In this document: positions 25,423 to 34,031 of the stretch, one piece after another
How positions within the stretch are numbered: position 1 is the stretch's first letter
How the letters are laid out: each line of letters starts with the position of its first letter
The notes under the pieces: generated by a model
What the model was told of the DNA's origin: nothing
Databases searched by the model: none
Seen by the model: only the letters and a program-made list of their open reading frames with translations
DNA from: DASXUX01 sp036504595
Lineage (GTDB): Bacteria > Planctomycetota > SZUA-567 > H5-PLA8
Direction: 5' to 3'
Length of the DNA stretch: 64,000 nucleotides
NCBI GenBank assembly: GCA_036504595.1
Contig: DASXUX010000081.1
Span: 310,001-374,000, forward strand
Translations under genes and position numbers: made by a program

Positions 25423-27444
25423 ATGCGCGTGGCACGATTTTGCGTAAGTGTGTTATTGTGTTCGACGTGTCTGTGCCTTTGCGCCGGCGAAGAACCGAAA
25501 AAAGACGCGCCGAAGCCGCCGGCGCCTGAAGCCAATCCCGAAAGCGTGCTGGGCATGCTCGCGAAACTGCGTAAGCAGGCCGCGCCGCTGGAGGCGGAGC
25601 TTTCCATCAAGCTGCGCAACGGCGACACGGCGGCGGCGGAGCAGCTTTGCCACAAGCTGATCGAGGAAGTCCCGTTCGCGCCGAACGGCTACTACAATCT
25701 CGGCTGCATTCTGGCTCTGCGCGGACAAAAAGACGCGGCTTTCGAACAGCTTTATCAGTCGGCTGCGCACGGCTTCAGCGACGTTGCGCATATTCAAGCC
25801 GACCCTGACCTCGTCACGCTTCATGACGATCCGCGTTTTGCGGAACTGCTGAAGAAGAGCCGCGCGGCGACGCCGATGCTTGGCCAGCAGATCGTCAAAC
25901 CCTATGTTGTCACCAGTCGTGAGGCCTGGGTGGAGGAGAGCAACGTCTCCGTTGATCGCGAGACGGGTTTGCTGCGGACGGAATTCAAATTCGAGATCCC
26001 AAACGCGGACAAGCTGCCGATTGCGGCATCCCACGCGCCGGCTGGCGCGCTGTTGCTCCAGTGGCAAAAGGAGGGCACGGCGGCCGGACACGTGGGCGAC
26101 TTGTATGACAATCGCGACGGCGATCACTCGGACCTCAACCGCGCGCTTTTCCCGCAACTGACGTGGATCGAGCACTCCGAGCCCGCCAAGCAGCTTGGCA
26201 TACACTGGGGCATTCAGGACAAAATCGTTCATCCGGGAATCGTGCTCGGAAACGCGTCCGTTGCGCAGACGGGCGGGCCGTTCTGGCGCAGTATGCCGCG
26301 CATGGCCTGCGGCAACCAGCATGGCGCCGCTCTGCTGTACTGGCAGTACACGCACAACAAGCTCTACGCGTATCCATGCCACGTGGATCATTCGCCCGGC
26401 CGCGATGGAAAACTTGGCGACAAGAACGGCGGCCACGGCGACGTGTATCCCGCCAACACGCCGTACCTGATCGCCTCGCAAGGCTCGTCGGGAACAGATC
26501 AAGTCTTCCTTCAAGCTGTCGCGGCCACGCTGGCGGCGTTTCGCCCGGAGGTCAAGAAGAAGCTGGCTGATGCCGGCGCAGTCTGGCCCACGGTGCAGAT
26601 GATCTTCCGCATGAGCAACAAGACAGTGAAGACGGAAGCGGATTACCTGACCGGTATCGCGCACCCGACCGCTTTCCAAGGCTCGCAGGTTGACGCCGAG
26701 AAAATGGTCCGCGCCGCTCACGCGTTGACAGCGGACTCCTTGCCGCCGCTGGTGCGGATCAAAGTCATCAAGGAAGACCAGCCCGTGAATGGCCGCGATT
26801 TCTTCGACCCTCACGGCACGACCGAAGCGTTTTTCGATACGCCGTGCGCGATTGCGCGAATTTGGCGCGGCAGTGCATCTCAGCGGCGCTTGGTCATCAG
26901 TGCCGAGGACAGCATCGATTTGAACAAGAAGCCGCTGACGTTCCGCTGGGCCGTGCTGCAAGGCGATCCGGCAAAGACCATCGTCAAGCCGCTCAATAAG
27001 GACGGCTCGCAGGCCGAATTGACGATTACCTACCAAACGCGACGGCCGATTCGCGAAGGTGAAGCGCTTGAATCCAATCGCGTGGACATCGGTGTTTTCG
27101 CGTACAACGGCGCGCAGTTCTCCGCGCCGGCCTTCGTCACGTTCTTCACGTCGGACAACGAAACGCGCGAGTACGCCGCCGACGGCCGCGTTCTAAAGAT
27201 CACGTACATGGGCAGAACGCACTACGTCGATCCCGTCGTTTTTCTGCCGCGAGTCTGGCGCGACGAATACCATTACGAGGCCGGCAAGCTGACCGGCTGG
27301 ACGCGCTGGCGCGGCGACAAGAGCGAGGAGTTCAACGCGGATGGAATGTTGCTCAGCGGTGAGCAAAAACAAAAAGTCCGCTATGTCGCCAAGATGCGCA
27401 GCGCCAACGAACCACCGGTACTGGAGGAGGTCATCGAGAAGTAA
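25423..27444 (+). CDS. Large secreted protein with N-terminal TPR, function unknown
   Basis: An exported protein of 673 aa (signal peptide MRVARFCVSVLLCSTCLCLC). Residues about 60-150 form TPR-like helices, with AAEQLCHKLIEEVPFAPNGY, YNLGCILALRGQKDAAFEQL and the end-of-group piece ADPDLVTLHDDPRFAELLKK. The remainder has no motif I can name. It includes WPTVQMIFRMSNKTVKTEAD, a beta-rich stretch (LTFRWAVLQGDP, ELTITYQTRRPI, about 500-550) that looks immunoglobulin-like, and a C-terminal region with YVDPVVFLPRVWRDEYHYE. Similar architecture occurs in secreted planctomycete proteins. Co-directional with Uma2, 28 nt after it. Expected in the periplasm or on the surface. Confidence 0.65.
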   Translation: MRVARFCVSVLLCSTCLCLCAGEEPKKDAPKPPAPEANPESVLGMLAKLRKQAAPLEAELSIKLRNGDTAAAEQLCHKLIEEVPFAPNGYYNLGCILALRGQKDAAFEQLYQSAAHGFSDVAHIQADPDLVTLHDDPRFAELLKKSRAATPMLGQQIVKPYVVTSREAWVEESNVSVDRETGLLRTEFKFEIPNADKLPIAASHAPAGALLLQWQKEGTAAGHVGDLYDNRDGDHSDLNRALFPQLTWIEHSEPAKQLGIHWGIQDKIVHPGIVLGNASVAQTGGPFWRSMPRMACGNQHGAALLYWQYTHNKLYAYPCHVDHSPGRDGKLGDKNGGHGDVYPANTPYLIASQGSSGTDQVFLQAVAATLAAFRPEVKKKLADAGAVWPTVQMIFRMSNKTVKTEADYLTGIAHPTAFQGSQVDAEKMVRAAHALTADSLPPLVRIKVIKEDQPVNGRDFFDPHGTTEAFFDTPCAIARIWRGSASQRRLVISAEDSIDLNKKPLTFRWAVLQGDPAKTIVKPLNKDGSQAELTITYQTRRPIREGEALESNRVDIGVFAYNGAQFSAPAFVTFFTSDNETREYAADGRVLKITYMGRTHYVDPVVFLPRVWRDEYHYEAGKLTGWTRWRGDKSEEFNADGMLLSGEQKQKVRYVAKMRSANEPPVLEEVIEK

Positions 27445-27454
27445 GGGGCGTCTT

Positions 27455-27612
27455 CTTCAACGCAGAGACGCAGAGGGAACAGCGGGGTATCGGGTATGGG
27501 GTATAGGGTATCGGGGTCGCTTGCGACACAATCCATCTCGATACCCGAGACCCCATACCCTATACCCATTTTCGTTCTCTGTGGCCTTTGCGTCGCGGCG
27601 TTGAAGAGGAAC
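27455..27612. repeat. Nested palindrome of two repeat types between converging genes
   Basis: The outer arms are TTCAACGCAGAGACGCAGAG and its counterpart CTTTGCGTCGCGGCGTTGAA. The inner arms are GGGTATCGGGTATGGGG and CCCCATACCCTATACCC. The fold could serve as a bidirectional terminator for the secreted protein gene and the SNF2 gene, although no clean T tract is present. Confidence 0.8.
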
Positions 27613-27621
27613 ATCCAGACT

Positions 27622-30081
27622 TCAGTGTGCCCCGAGGAGCCTTTGCAGTAGCGCGGCGATCTTCTGCACGGTTTCGGGCGAGGGCATCGGCAGTTTCAAA
27701 TAGCTTTGACCGGTGCGAGCATCCGTTTCGACGAGCGGACTCGCTGGCGCCGGCGCTCCGGGCGTCGCAGGCTGTTGCGCGGCGGAGACAACGCGTTCAA
27801 GGCCGTCGAGCAGCGCGCGGCCGGAGGCGATCAAGTTCTGCCATTGAGCCGCAGGCGCGGGCGCAGCCGCAGCGGCCGGTGTCGTCGCGGGCTCGTCGTC
27901 AGCCTCGCCTGAGATCTGCTGGGCCTCGCTTTCTGCGGCGGGGATGGCGGGCTCGGGCGGTGCCGCGGGGATCGATTGCGTCGCGCGATCCACGGATTCC
28001 ATGAACTTCGTTAAGCGCGTGCCGCCGAGGAAGACTTCGCGTTCGCCGCCGTCCAGCACCCCGCTGAACAGTGACTTCTTGAACTTCAGCAGGCCCAGCA
28101 TACTGTGCTCGATCGTGCTTTCGGCCACGAAATGAGCGACCTGCACCGGGCGCTTCTGACCGAGCCGGTGAACGCGCCCGATGCGCTGCTCCAGCACAGC
28201 CGGATTCCAGGGCTGATCGACGTTGATAACCGCCGACGCGTGCTGAAGGTTCAGCCCCACGCCGCCGGCATCGGTCGAAAGGAACACGCGGCAGCGATCA
28301 TCGTCCCGAAAGCGCGCGATCAGATCCTTGCGCTTGGGGCCGGGCACGCCGCCGTGGAACAGGACGAACTCCAGCCCGCGCTTCTTCAGGCGTGCGGCCA
28401 GCAGTTCGTGCGAGCGGACCCACTGACTGAAGACAACGGCTTTCGCTTCGCGCCGTTCCAGCCATTCCTCGAGCAGCATCGAAATCTCGTCGGCCTTGAC
28501 GCCGTAGTCGGTCGCGGGGTCCAGCAGGTAGGTGCTGTTGCATGACATGCGCATGTTCTGCAACGCGCAGGTCATGCGCTTCTGGTCGGCATCGCTCAAA
28601 AAGCGATGCTTGCGCCACTTGTGGACGATGCGCGCCACGATCTCGCGGTTCTCTTCATGATACTCCCACTGCTGCGGCGTCATCGGCACAAAGAAGTGCT
28701 TTTCGAGGCGCGCGGGCAGTTCCTTGAGCACATCGGCCTTCACGCGCCGGATGAGAATCGTCTTCAATGTCTGGGAAATCCGGTCGAGGTTCCGGTAGCC
28801 GATTACTCGCCCGTCTCCATCCGTTTGCTGATGCTCAGCCAGAAATCGAAACATGGGACCGAGGCGGAAGCGGTCCACGAATTCGACGATCGAATGCAGT
28901 TCCTCCAGACGGTTCTCGAGCGGAGTGCCGGTCAACACGATGGCGTACTGAGACGGAAGCTGTTTCACGGTTCGTGCCGCGCGCGTCTTCCAGTTCTTGA
29001 TCCGCTGCGCTTCGTCGAGGATGACCAGGTCCGGCGCCCAGCGCCGAATCGCTTCGGTGTCGCGATGGATGACGTCGTAGTTCACGATCTTGTAGAAGGA
29101 GCTGGCGGCGTATTTCTCGCTGCGAACGGCCAACATCCCTTCGATGACTTCCGCCGTGCGGCCCGTGAACTTCTCGATCTCCTGCTTCCACTGATGCTTC
29201 AGCGACGTCGGAGCGACTACCAAAACGCGTTCGACGCCCGCGGCGCGTGCCAGGATTTCTGCGGCCGCAATCGCCTGGATTGTCTTTCCCAGCCCCATGT
29301 CGTCAGCGATCAGTGCACGGCCCGCCTTGGCCGCGAAGAGCGCTCCCGCGCGCTGATAGGCGTAGAGCGGGACTTTCAGCAAGCTCTCGAACGCCGCGCT
29401 CTTCACTCCGTCGGCAAACAGCGCCTCCACGCGCTCCGCCAACTGGGCGCGGTCACGCACTTGCGCGACGTACGCCAGCGCGTCGTCATAAATGCGGATT
29501 TCGTGATCCTTCCCGAACGCTGCCATCAATGCGTCGAACTGGGAGAAGGCATCGGGGCGCAGGATTCCAGCGCCATCGAAGTACTTCGCGAGCGCCGCCC
29601 GCGCCTCGGCTGTGATCTCCGTACCGGGACGGAACACGACCTCGCGTCTCGCGCCGTGGCGCAGGAAGACTTCGGAATAGGCCGGGTGGAAGCCATCGTT
29701 GAGCGCTTTGCGCGCGCTGCGGTTTCGCCCCAGCCGCGCCAACGTGAACTCGATGTGCTTGCACGTGCCCAGAGTATTCACCGAAAAATCGGGGCATGAG
29801 CAGAAGTTGTCGCCCAGGCGGTTGCTGCGGATCACGACGCGATAGGTCCGCTCCGTGGCCGGGTTGAAGAGCTGAAATTCAGAGAAGAGCGGGTGATCGC
29901 CGGTGTTCTTCAGGCGGAACTTCTGGTCGCGCCCGAACTCCCGCCGTAGCGCGACCTGCCACTCCTCCAACGTCATGTGGTCAGGCTTGTGCGTGCGCGG
30001 AGTCTTAGCCGGTTTTCCTTTTGATTTCTTCGCCGCCATCGGGCCGGACTTGGACACTGTCTGCGCAAACGCTTCAATCAT
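27622..30081 (-). CDS. SNF2-family helicase with SWIM zinc finger
   Basis: A 819-aa Swi2/Snf2-type ATPase. The N-terminal SWIM finger FCSCPDFSVNTLGTCKHIEF (about 95-114) is followed by the helicase core. The core contains Walker A IADDMGLGKTIQA (about 258), LILDEAQRIKN (motif II, DEAQ), LTGTPLENRLEEL (III), FLSTDAGGVGLNLQ (V) and QRIGRVHRLGQKRP (VI, about 634). The C-terminus has Ala/Pro-rich low complexity. DNA translocation for chromatin-like remodelling or repair is expected; the family has no single known bacterial role. Start ATG 30081 or 30039 (MAAKKSKG) cannot be separated. It lies 62 nt after metW on the same strand and may be transcribed with the met cluster. Confidence 0.9.
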   Translation of the reverse strand: MIEAFAQTVSKSGPMAAKKSKGKPAKTPRTHKPDHMTLEEWQVALRREFGRDQKFRLKNTGDHPLFSEFQLFNPATERTYRVVIRSNRLGDNFCSCPDFSVNTLGTCKHIEFTLARLGRNRSARKALNDGFHPAYSEVFLRHGARREVVFRPGTEITAEARAALAKYFDGAGILRPDAFSQFDALMAAFGKDHEIRIYDDALAYVAQVRDRAQLAERVEALFADGVKSAAFESLLKVPLYAYQRAGALFAAKAGRALIADDMGLGKTIQAIAAAEILARAAGVERVLVVAPTSLKHQWKQEIEKFTGRTAEVIEGMLAVRSEKYAASSFYKIVNYDVIHRDTEAIRRWAPDLVILDEAQRIKNWKTRAARTVKQLPSQYAIVLTGTPLENRLEELHSIVEFVDRFRLGPMFRFLAEHQQTDGDGRVIGYRNLDRISQTLKTILIRRVKADVLKELPARLEKHFFVPMTPQQWEYHEENREIVARIVHKWRKHRFLSDADQKRMTCALQNMRMSCNSTYLLDPATDYGVKADEISMLLEEWLERREAKAVVFSQWVRSHELLAARLKKRGLEFVLFHGGVPGPKRKDLIARFRDDDRCRVFLSTDAGGVGLNLQHASAVINVDQPWNPAVLEQRIGRVHRLGQKRPVQVAHFVAESTIEHSMLGLLKFKKSLFSGVLDGGEREVFLGGTRLTKFMESVDRATQSIPAAPPEPAIPAAESEAQQISGEADDEPATTPAAAAAPAPAAQWQNLIASGRALLDGLERVVSAAQQPATPGAPAPASPLVETDARTGQSYLKLPMPSPETVQKIAALLQRLLGAH

Positions 30082-30143
30082 GCACGATCCCTCGCTTCTT
30101 TCCCGCGCATCTTTCCATCAAAAGCAATGACCAATGAACAATG

Positions 30144-30899
30144 TTACGCCTTCTGCAGCGTCAGCAGCGCTTCTTCGGCGTACAGGTTGTCGCCGGGTTG
30201 CATCGGGCGAACTTGCCCTTCGGCGAGGACATAGCCCTTCGTGACCACGACCTTGTTCGCCTCGGCCCAGTCCAGGAAATCCTGCAGACAGAACAAATGG
30301 ATGTTGGGCGTGTCGTACCAGCGGTAGGGGAGGTACTCGGTCACGGGCATGCGGCCGCGAATGCCCAGATCCAGCCTGACGCGCCAGTACGCGAAATTTG
30401 GGAACGAGACGATTCCGCGCTTGCCGACGCGCAACATTTCGTGAAGCATGTCCACCGGCCGGCGCAGCGTCTGAAGCGTCTCTTCCAGAATCACATAGTC
30501 GAAGCGCAGGTCTGGAAAGCCGGCCAAGCCCTCGTCCAAATCCGTCTGAAAAACCGGCACGCCGCGCTGCACGCAGCCGAAGACCGCTTCCGCCTCGCAT
30601 TCAACGCCCTGTCCGCTGACGTGCTTGAACTGCATCAATTTCGCGAGCAGTTCGCCATTGCCGCAGCCCAGATCGAGCACAGACGAGCCTTCAGGAATGT
30701 CGCTTTCGATCAGTTGGTCCTGCCAGCGCAACAGCGGCTTGCCATCCGGCCCCATCTGTCGCGGCGCCGACGAACCGATGTGCGCCAAGAACTCCTCGAT
30801 TTTGTCCATGCCCGCGCCGATCAGCGCGGGGTCCGTCTTGGCCAGGACCAATTGCGTGACGCGCGCGACTTCGTTGTGTAAGTGTTGCTTGTGCGGCAT
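30144..30899 (-). CDS. metW: MetW-like methyltransferase-fold protein
   Basis: An SAM-binding-fold protein of the MetW family, which partners MetX in homoserine acylation in many bacteria. Motif I is SVLDLGCGNGELL, followed by GQGVECE, DYVILEETLQTLRRP, GKRGIVSFPNFAYWRVR and the family signature LPYRWYDTPNIHLFCLQDF. At 251 aa it is about 50 residues longer than usual MetW. The extra is N-terminal and helical (VARVTQLVLAKTDPALIGAG). GGAGAAG at 30904-30910 supports ATG 30899. It is last of a metY-metX-metW order; the space to metX is filled by the GGCACG hairpins. Confidence 0.88.
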   Translation of the reverse strand: MPHKQHLHNEVARVTQLVLAKTDPALIGAGMDKIEEFLAHIGSSAPRQMGPDGKPLLRWQDQLIESDIPEGSSVLDLGCGNGELLAKLMQFKHVSGQGVECEAEAVFGCVQRGVPVFQTDLDEGLAGFPDLRFDYVILEETLQTLRRPVDMLHEMLRVGKRGIVSFPNFAYWRVRLDLGIRGRMPVTEYLPYRWYDTPNIHLFCLQDFLDWAEANKVVVTKGYVLAEGQVRPMQPGDNLYAEEALLTLQKA

Positions 30900-30913
30900 T
30901 GACTTCTCCATCA

Positions 30914-31032
30914 GGGGTGGCACGCTTGTGTACGCGCGTTCTTTTTGCGCGGACTCAAGCGTGCGTTCGGACCAACGCTGCACGCACGAGATTGGCGCCA
31001 AAAGTCCGGCGCCAATCACGTGCGTGCCACCC
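30914..31032. repeat. GGCACG-family double hairpin between metX and metW, overlapping the metX stop
   Basis: The outer arms are GGGGTGGCACGC (30914-30925) and GCGTGCCACCC (31022-31032). Inside are two hairpins: ATTGGCGCC/GGCGCCAAT-type around TTTT, and GCGCG-AAAAAGAA-CGCGC-type. On the minus strand the element begins GGGTGGCACGCACGTGA, whose last codons and TGA form the final residues (RVART) and stop of metX. Confidence 0.85.
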
Positions 31033-32200
31033 GCAAAAAATTCGTCAACAAGTGTCCCACCGGTTTCGTCTCAACCAGAAACGCGTCGTGTCCGTACCGC
31101 GACGGCACGTCCACATACGTCACGCTGCGCCCGTTGCGGCTTAGCGCCAGCGCAAGATCACGGCAGTGAGCCGGCAGGTACAGCCAGTCGGACGAGAACG
31201 AGACGACCATCACCTCGGACCGCATGCGCTTGCAGGCTTCAACCAGATCGCCGCCGCCCCACTGAGCGGCGGCGTCGTAGGTGTCCATCGCGCGCGTGAT
31301 GTACAGATAGCTGTTCGCATCGAAGCGTTCGACGAACGATTTGCCCTGATAATTCAGATAGCTCTCGACTTCGAACTCGACGCCGAAGCCTTCTTCGCAC
31401 TTGTTCGCGCGGCGGCCAAACTTCTCGTGCATGCCCGCTTCGGAAAGATACGTGATGTGCGCCAGCATGCGCGCGGCGGCCAGGCCGTTCTGCGGCGCCG
31501 GCTTGTCGTAATAATCGCCAGCGCTGAAGTTGGGGTCGTGCATGATCGAGTAGCGTCCGACCGCATTGAACGCCAGCCCTTGTACTGACAGTCGCGCCGA
31601 TGCCGCCAGCACGATGCACTTGGCCACGCGATCTGGGAACGCCAGACCCCATTCCAGAGCCTGCTGCCCGCCGAGCGACCCGCCAACGACTGCCAGCAAA
31701 CGCTCAATACCCAGTTTGTCGAGCAACCGCGCCTGCAGTTTTACCCAGTCACTGACGGTTACGTTGGGAAACGCCAGGCCATACGGCTTGCCGGTCGCCG
31801 GATTGATCGACGACGGCCCGGTCGTGCCGTAACAGCTCCCCAGAAAATTCGAACAGAGGATGAAGTACTTGTTCGTATCGAGCGGCTTGCCGGGGCCGAT
31901 CATCGTGTCCCACCAGCCCGGCTTTTTCGAGCGCCACAGGCGGCCTTGCGACTCGGCGTTCTTGTCCCAGCCGGCCACGTGAGCGTCGCCGGACAGCGCG
32001 TGCGTGATCAGCACCGCGTTGTCCTTCGCCGGCGACAGCGTTCCGTACGCCTCGTACTCGACATCCACCGGTCCGACCACCGCACCGCATTCCAGCGCGA
32101 ACGGCTGTTCGGCCGTGGCCAGACGTACACTGTTCTCGACGGTCCAGCCGACTGAGTTGGGGTGTTCCGGGGGATCGTATTCCTTCGTCTTCTTAGCCAT
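31016..32200 (-). CDS. metX: Homoserine O-acetyltransferase (MetX, alpha/beta hydrolase)
   Basis: Acylates homoserine from an acyl-CoA, the first step of the sulfhydrylation route to methionine. Full-length at 394 aa. THALSGDAHVAGW forms the oxyanion region and AVVGGSLGGQQALEW (about 170) carries the nucleophile Ser. The C-terminal VSFSSDWLYLPAH (Asp) and RYGHDAFLVE (His) complete the triad. Whether acetyl- or succinyl-CoA is used cannot be decided by eye; acetyl is the default for this type. It sits between metY upstream and metW downstream. The last codons derive from a GGCACG repeat, so the original C-terminus may have been different. Confidence 0.94.
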   Translation of the reverse strand: MAKKTKEYDPPEHPNSVGWTVENSVRLATAEQPFALECGAVVGPVDVEYEAYGTLSPAKDNAVLITHALSGDAHVAGWDKNAESQGRLWRSKKPGWWDTMIGPGKPLDTNKYFILCSNFLGSCYGTTGPSSINPATGKPYGLAFPNVTVSDWVKLQARLLDKLGIERLLAVVGGSLGGQQALEWGLAFPDRVAKCIVLAASARLSVQGLAFNAVGRYSIMHDPNFSAGDYYDKPAPQNGLAAARMLAHITYLSEAGMHEKFGRRANKCEEGFGVEFEVESYLNYQGKSFVERFDANSYLYITRAMDTYDAAAQWGGGDLVEACKRMRSEVMVVSFSSDWLYLPAHCRDLALALSRNGRSVTYVDVPSRYGHDAFLVETKPVGHLLTNFLRVART

Positions 32201-32206
32201 TTCTCG

Positions 32207-32376
32207 TGAGTAGTGCTGAGTGCTGAGTCCTGAGTGCTGAGCGTTGCTTGCGTACGGCTCCGCCCAGGCTCAAGATCCAGCACCTTGCACTTCGTTACCT
32301 CCCGACTGGCTGTAGCACGGGCTGTCGTGCCGTTACTCGGCACGCAGCACTCAGTACTCAGCACTCAGCACTTCAG
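32207..32376. repeat. GTGCTGA heptamer inverted pair between metY and metX
   Basis: The left arm (32207-32251) has TGCTGAG/TCCTGAG units. The right arm (32341-32376) has CAGCACT/CAGTACT units. About 90 nt lie between them, leaving metX separated from metY by 186 nt in what should be one operon. Confidence 0.85.
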
Positions 32377-32386
32377 TTTTTCGACT

Positions 32387-33703
32387 CTAGACTTCTTGAC
32401 TTCGTTTCAGCGCCTGATCCAAGTCCGCCATAATATCCGCCGCCGTCTCAATGCCCACTGAGATTCTGACCAAGTCGGGCGTGACGCCGGCGCGAACCTG
32501 CTCTTCAGGCGAAAGCTGCTGATGCGTCGTGCTCGCCGGATGAATCACCAGCGTCTTGGCGTCGAGCACGTTCGCCAGATGCGAACAGAGCTTCACGGAG
32601 TCGATAAACTTGCGTCCGGCTACCAGGCCGCCCTTCACACCGAACGCCATGATCGCGCCGGGGCCCAGCGGGAACAGCTTCCGGGCTCGGAGATGATCCT
32701 GGTGATTGGGCAGGCCGGCGTACTTGACCCATGTCACGGCCGGATGCTCGGAGAGGAACTCGGCCACGACTTGAGCGTTTTGAACGTGCGCTTTTGCTCT
32801 CAGCGGCAGCGTTTCCAATCCCTGCAGGAAGAGGAAGCTATTGAACGGCGAAATGCACGCGCCGGTGTCGCGCAGCAATCCGCAACGAATCTTGAGCGTG
32901 AACGCATTGCCGGGCGCGACGGCCTTGGGATGCCCGCCGAACGCGTCCCAGAAGTTGACCCCGTGATACGCCTGATCGGGCTCAGAGATCTCCGGGAACT
33001 TACCGCTGTTCCACTTGAAGTCGCCTTTCTCGATGACTGCTCCGCCGATGGACGTTCCGTGGCCGCCGATGAGCTTCGTCAACGAATAAACGGCAATGTC
33101 CGCGCCGTGATCGAAGGGGTTGAAGAGCGGGGGAGGGGAGACCGTGTTATCGACGATCAGCGGCAAGCCGTGCTTCTTCGCAATGGCCGCGATGGCATCG
33201 AGATCATCGACATTGCAGTGCGGGTTGCCGATGGACTCCGTAAAGATCAGCCGCGTATTCTTGTCGATGGCCTTCTCAAAGTTCTCGGGCTTCGACGAAT
33301 CGACAAAGCGGGCCTCAATGCCAAAGCGCTTCAGCGGAAAGCTGAACAGCGTGTAGGTTCCGCCATACAGATTGCCGCCGGTTACGAAGTTCTGTCCCGC
33401 GGACGTGATGTTGGCGATCGAGTAGAAGATTGCAGACATGCCGGACGCCGTGCAGACCGCGCCGGTTGCGCCATGAATGGCCGCCATGCGCTTGTCCAAC
33501 ACGTCGGTCGTCGGGTTCATCAAGCGCGTGTAGATGTTGCCGAACTCGCGGAGCGCAAACAGGTTGGCCGCGTGGTCCGCGTCCCGAAAGACATAGCTGG
33601 TCGATTGATAGATCGGCACCGCTCGTGAAAGCGTCGCGCTATCGGGCGTCTGCCCGGCGTGAATGGCGCGAGTTTCCAATCCCTGATTTCCTTCATTGCC
33701 CAT
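32387..33703 (-). CDS. metY: O-acetylhomoserine sulfhydrylase / aminocarboxypropyltransferase
   Basis: A PLP enzyme, 438 aa, of the Cys/Met metabolism family that makes homocysteine from O-acetylhomoserine and sulfide. ETRAIHAGQTPD and AVPIYQSTSYVFRD are the usual start. DNTVSPPPLFNPFDHGADIA precedes SLTKLIGGHGTSIGGA, with the PLP-binding Lys at about 209. The length and the C-terminal HPASTTHQQLSPEEQ are typical for MetY rather than the shorter MetB/MetC. GGGAGG at 33711-33716 favours ATG 33703 over the TTG six bases upstream. Array B of the GTGCA motif lies upstream in the same orientation. No SAM riboswitch was recognised. Confidence 0.95.
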   Translation of the reverse strand: MGNEGNQGLETRAIHAGQTPDSATLSRAVPIYQSTSYVFRDADHAANLFALREFGNIYTRLMNPTTDVLDKRMAAIHGATGAVCTASGMSAIFYSIANITSAGQNFVTGGNLYGGTYTLFSFPLKRFGIEARFVDSSKPENFEKAIDKNTRLIFTESIGNPHCNVDDLDAIAAIAKKHGLPLIVDNTVSPPPLFNPFDHGADIAVYSLTKLIGGHGTSIGGAVIEKGDFKWNSGKFPEISEPDQAYHGVNFWDAFGGHPKAVAPGNAFTLKIRCGLLRDTGACISPFNSFLFLQGLETLPLRAKAHVQNAQVVAEFLSEHPAVTWVKYAGLPNHQDHLRARKLFPLGPGAIMAFGVKGGLVAGRKFIDSVKLCSHLANVLDAKTLVIHPASTTHQQLSPEEQVRAGVTPDLVRISVGIETAADIMADLDQALKRSQEV

Positions 33704-34031
33704 CGACAATCCTCCCTAAGCATCCTTCTCCACAGAAGTCGCGAAGCCGTTAGGAAATTCGCTCACTTCTTCAATGTGCTGGACTTAAAGGCATTTTTCG
33801 AGCTATTTCAAGCGCCAAAATGCCGCTTGGCCAAGTCCACCGTAGCCGATTCGCTGTAAAAAAGTGCACGTGTGGTGAAGCCTCCCTTCATCGCTTCCCC
33901 GAACTCCGCTCTTTGCGCTGTAAAAAAGTGCACATGTGGTGTTCAGCCGCCAGGAAAGCCCCGACTCTTGTCCAAGAGTGCACGATGTGCACGCCTCGAT
34001 CCCTGCGCTCTTCTTTACTGACGCTCCAGCG
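33704..34031 (-). repeat. GTGCA-motif array B upstream of metY
   Basis: A 328-nt gap with no gene. Three motif copies read on the minus strand, toward metY: 33967-33983 (GTGCACTCTTGGACAAG), 33917-33933 and 33853-33869 (both GTGCACTTTTTTACAGC). The latter two are preceded by CACATGTG or CACACGTG. The array adjoins the truncated end of the upstream permease gene. Confidence 0.8.

Noticed and set aside
33704..34031. SAM riboswitch (S-box or SAM-II) upstream of metY
   Set aside because: No conserved S-box core or pseudoknot sequence could be found by eye; the space is filled by array B.
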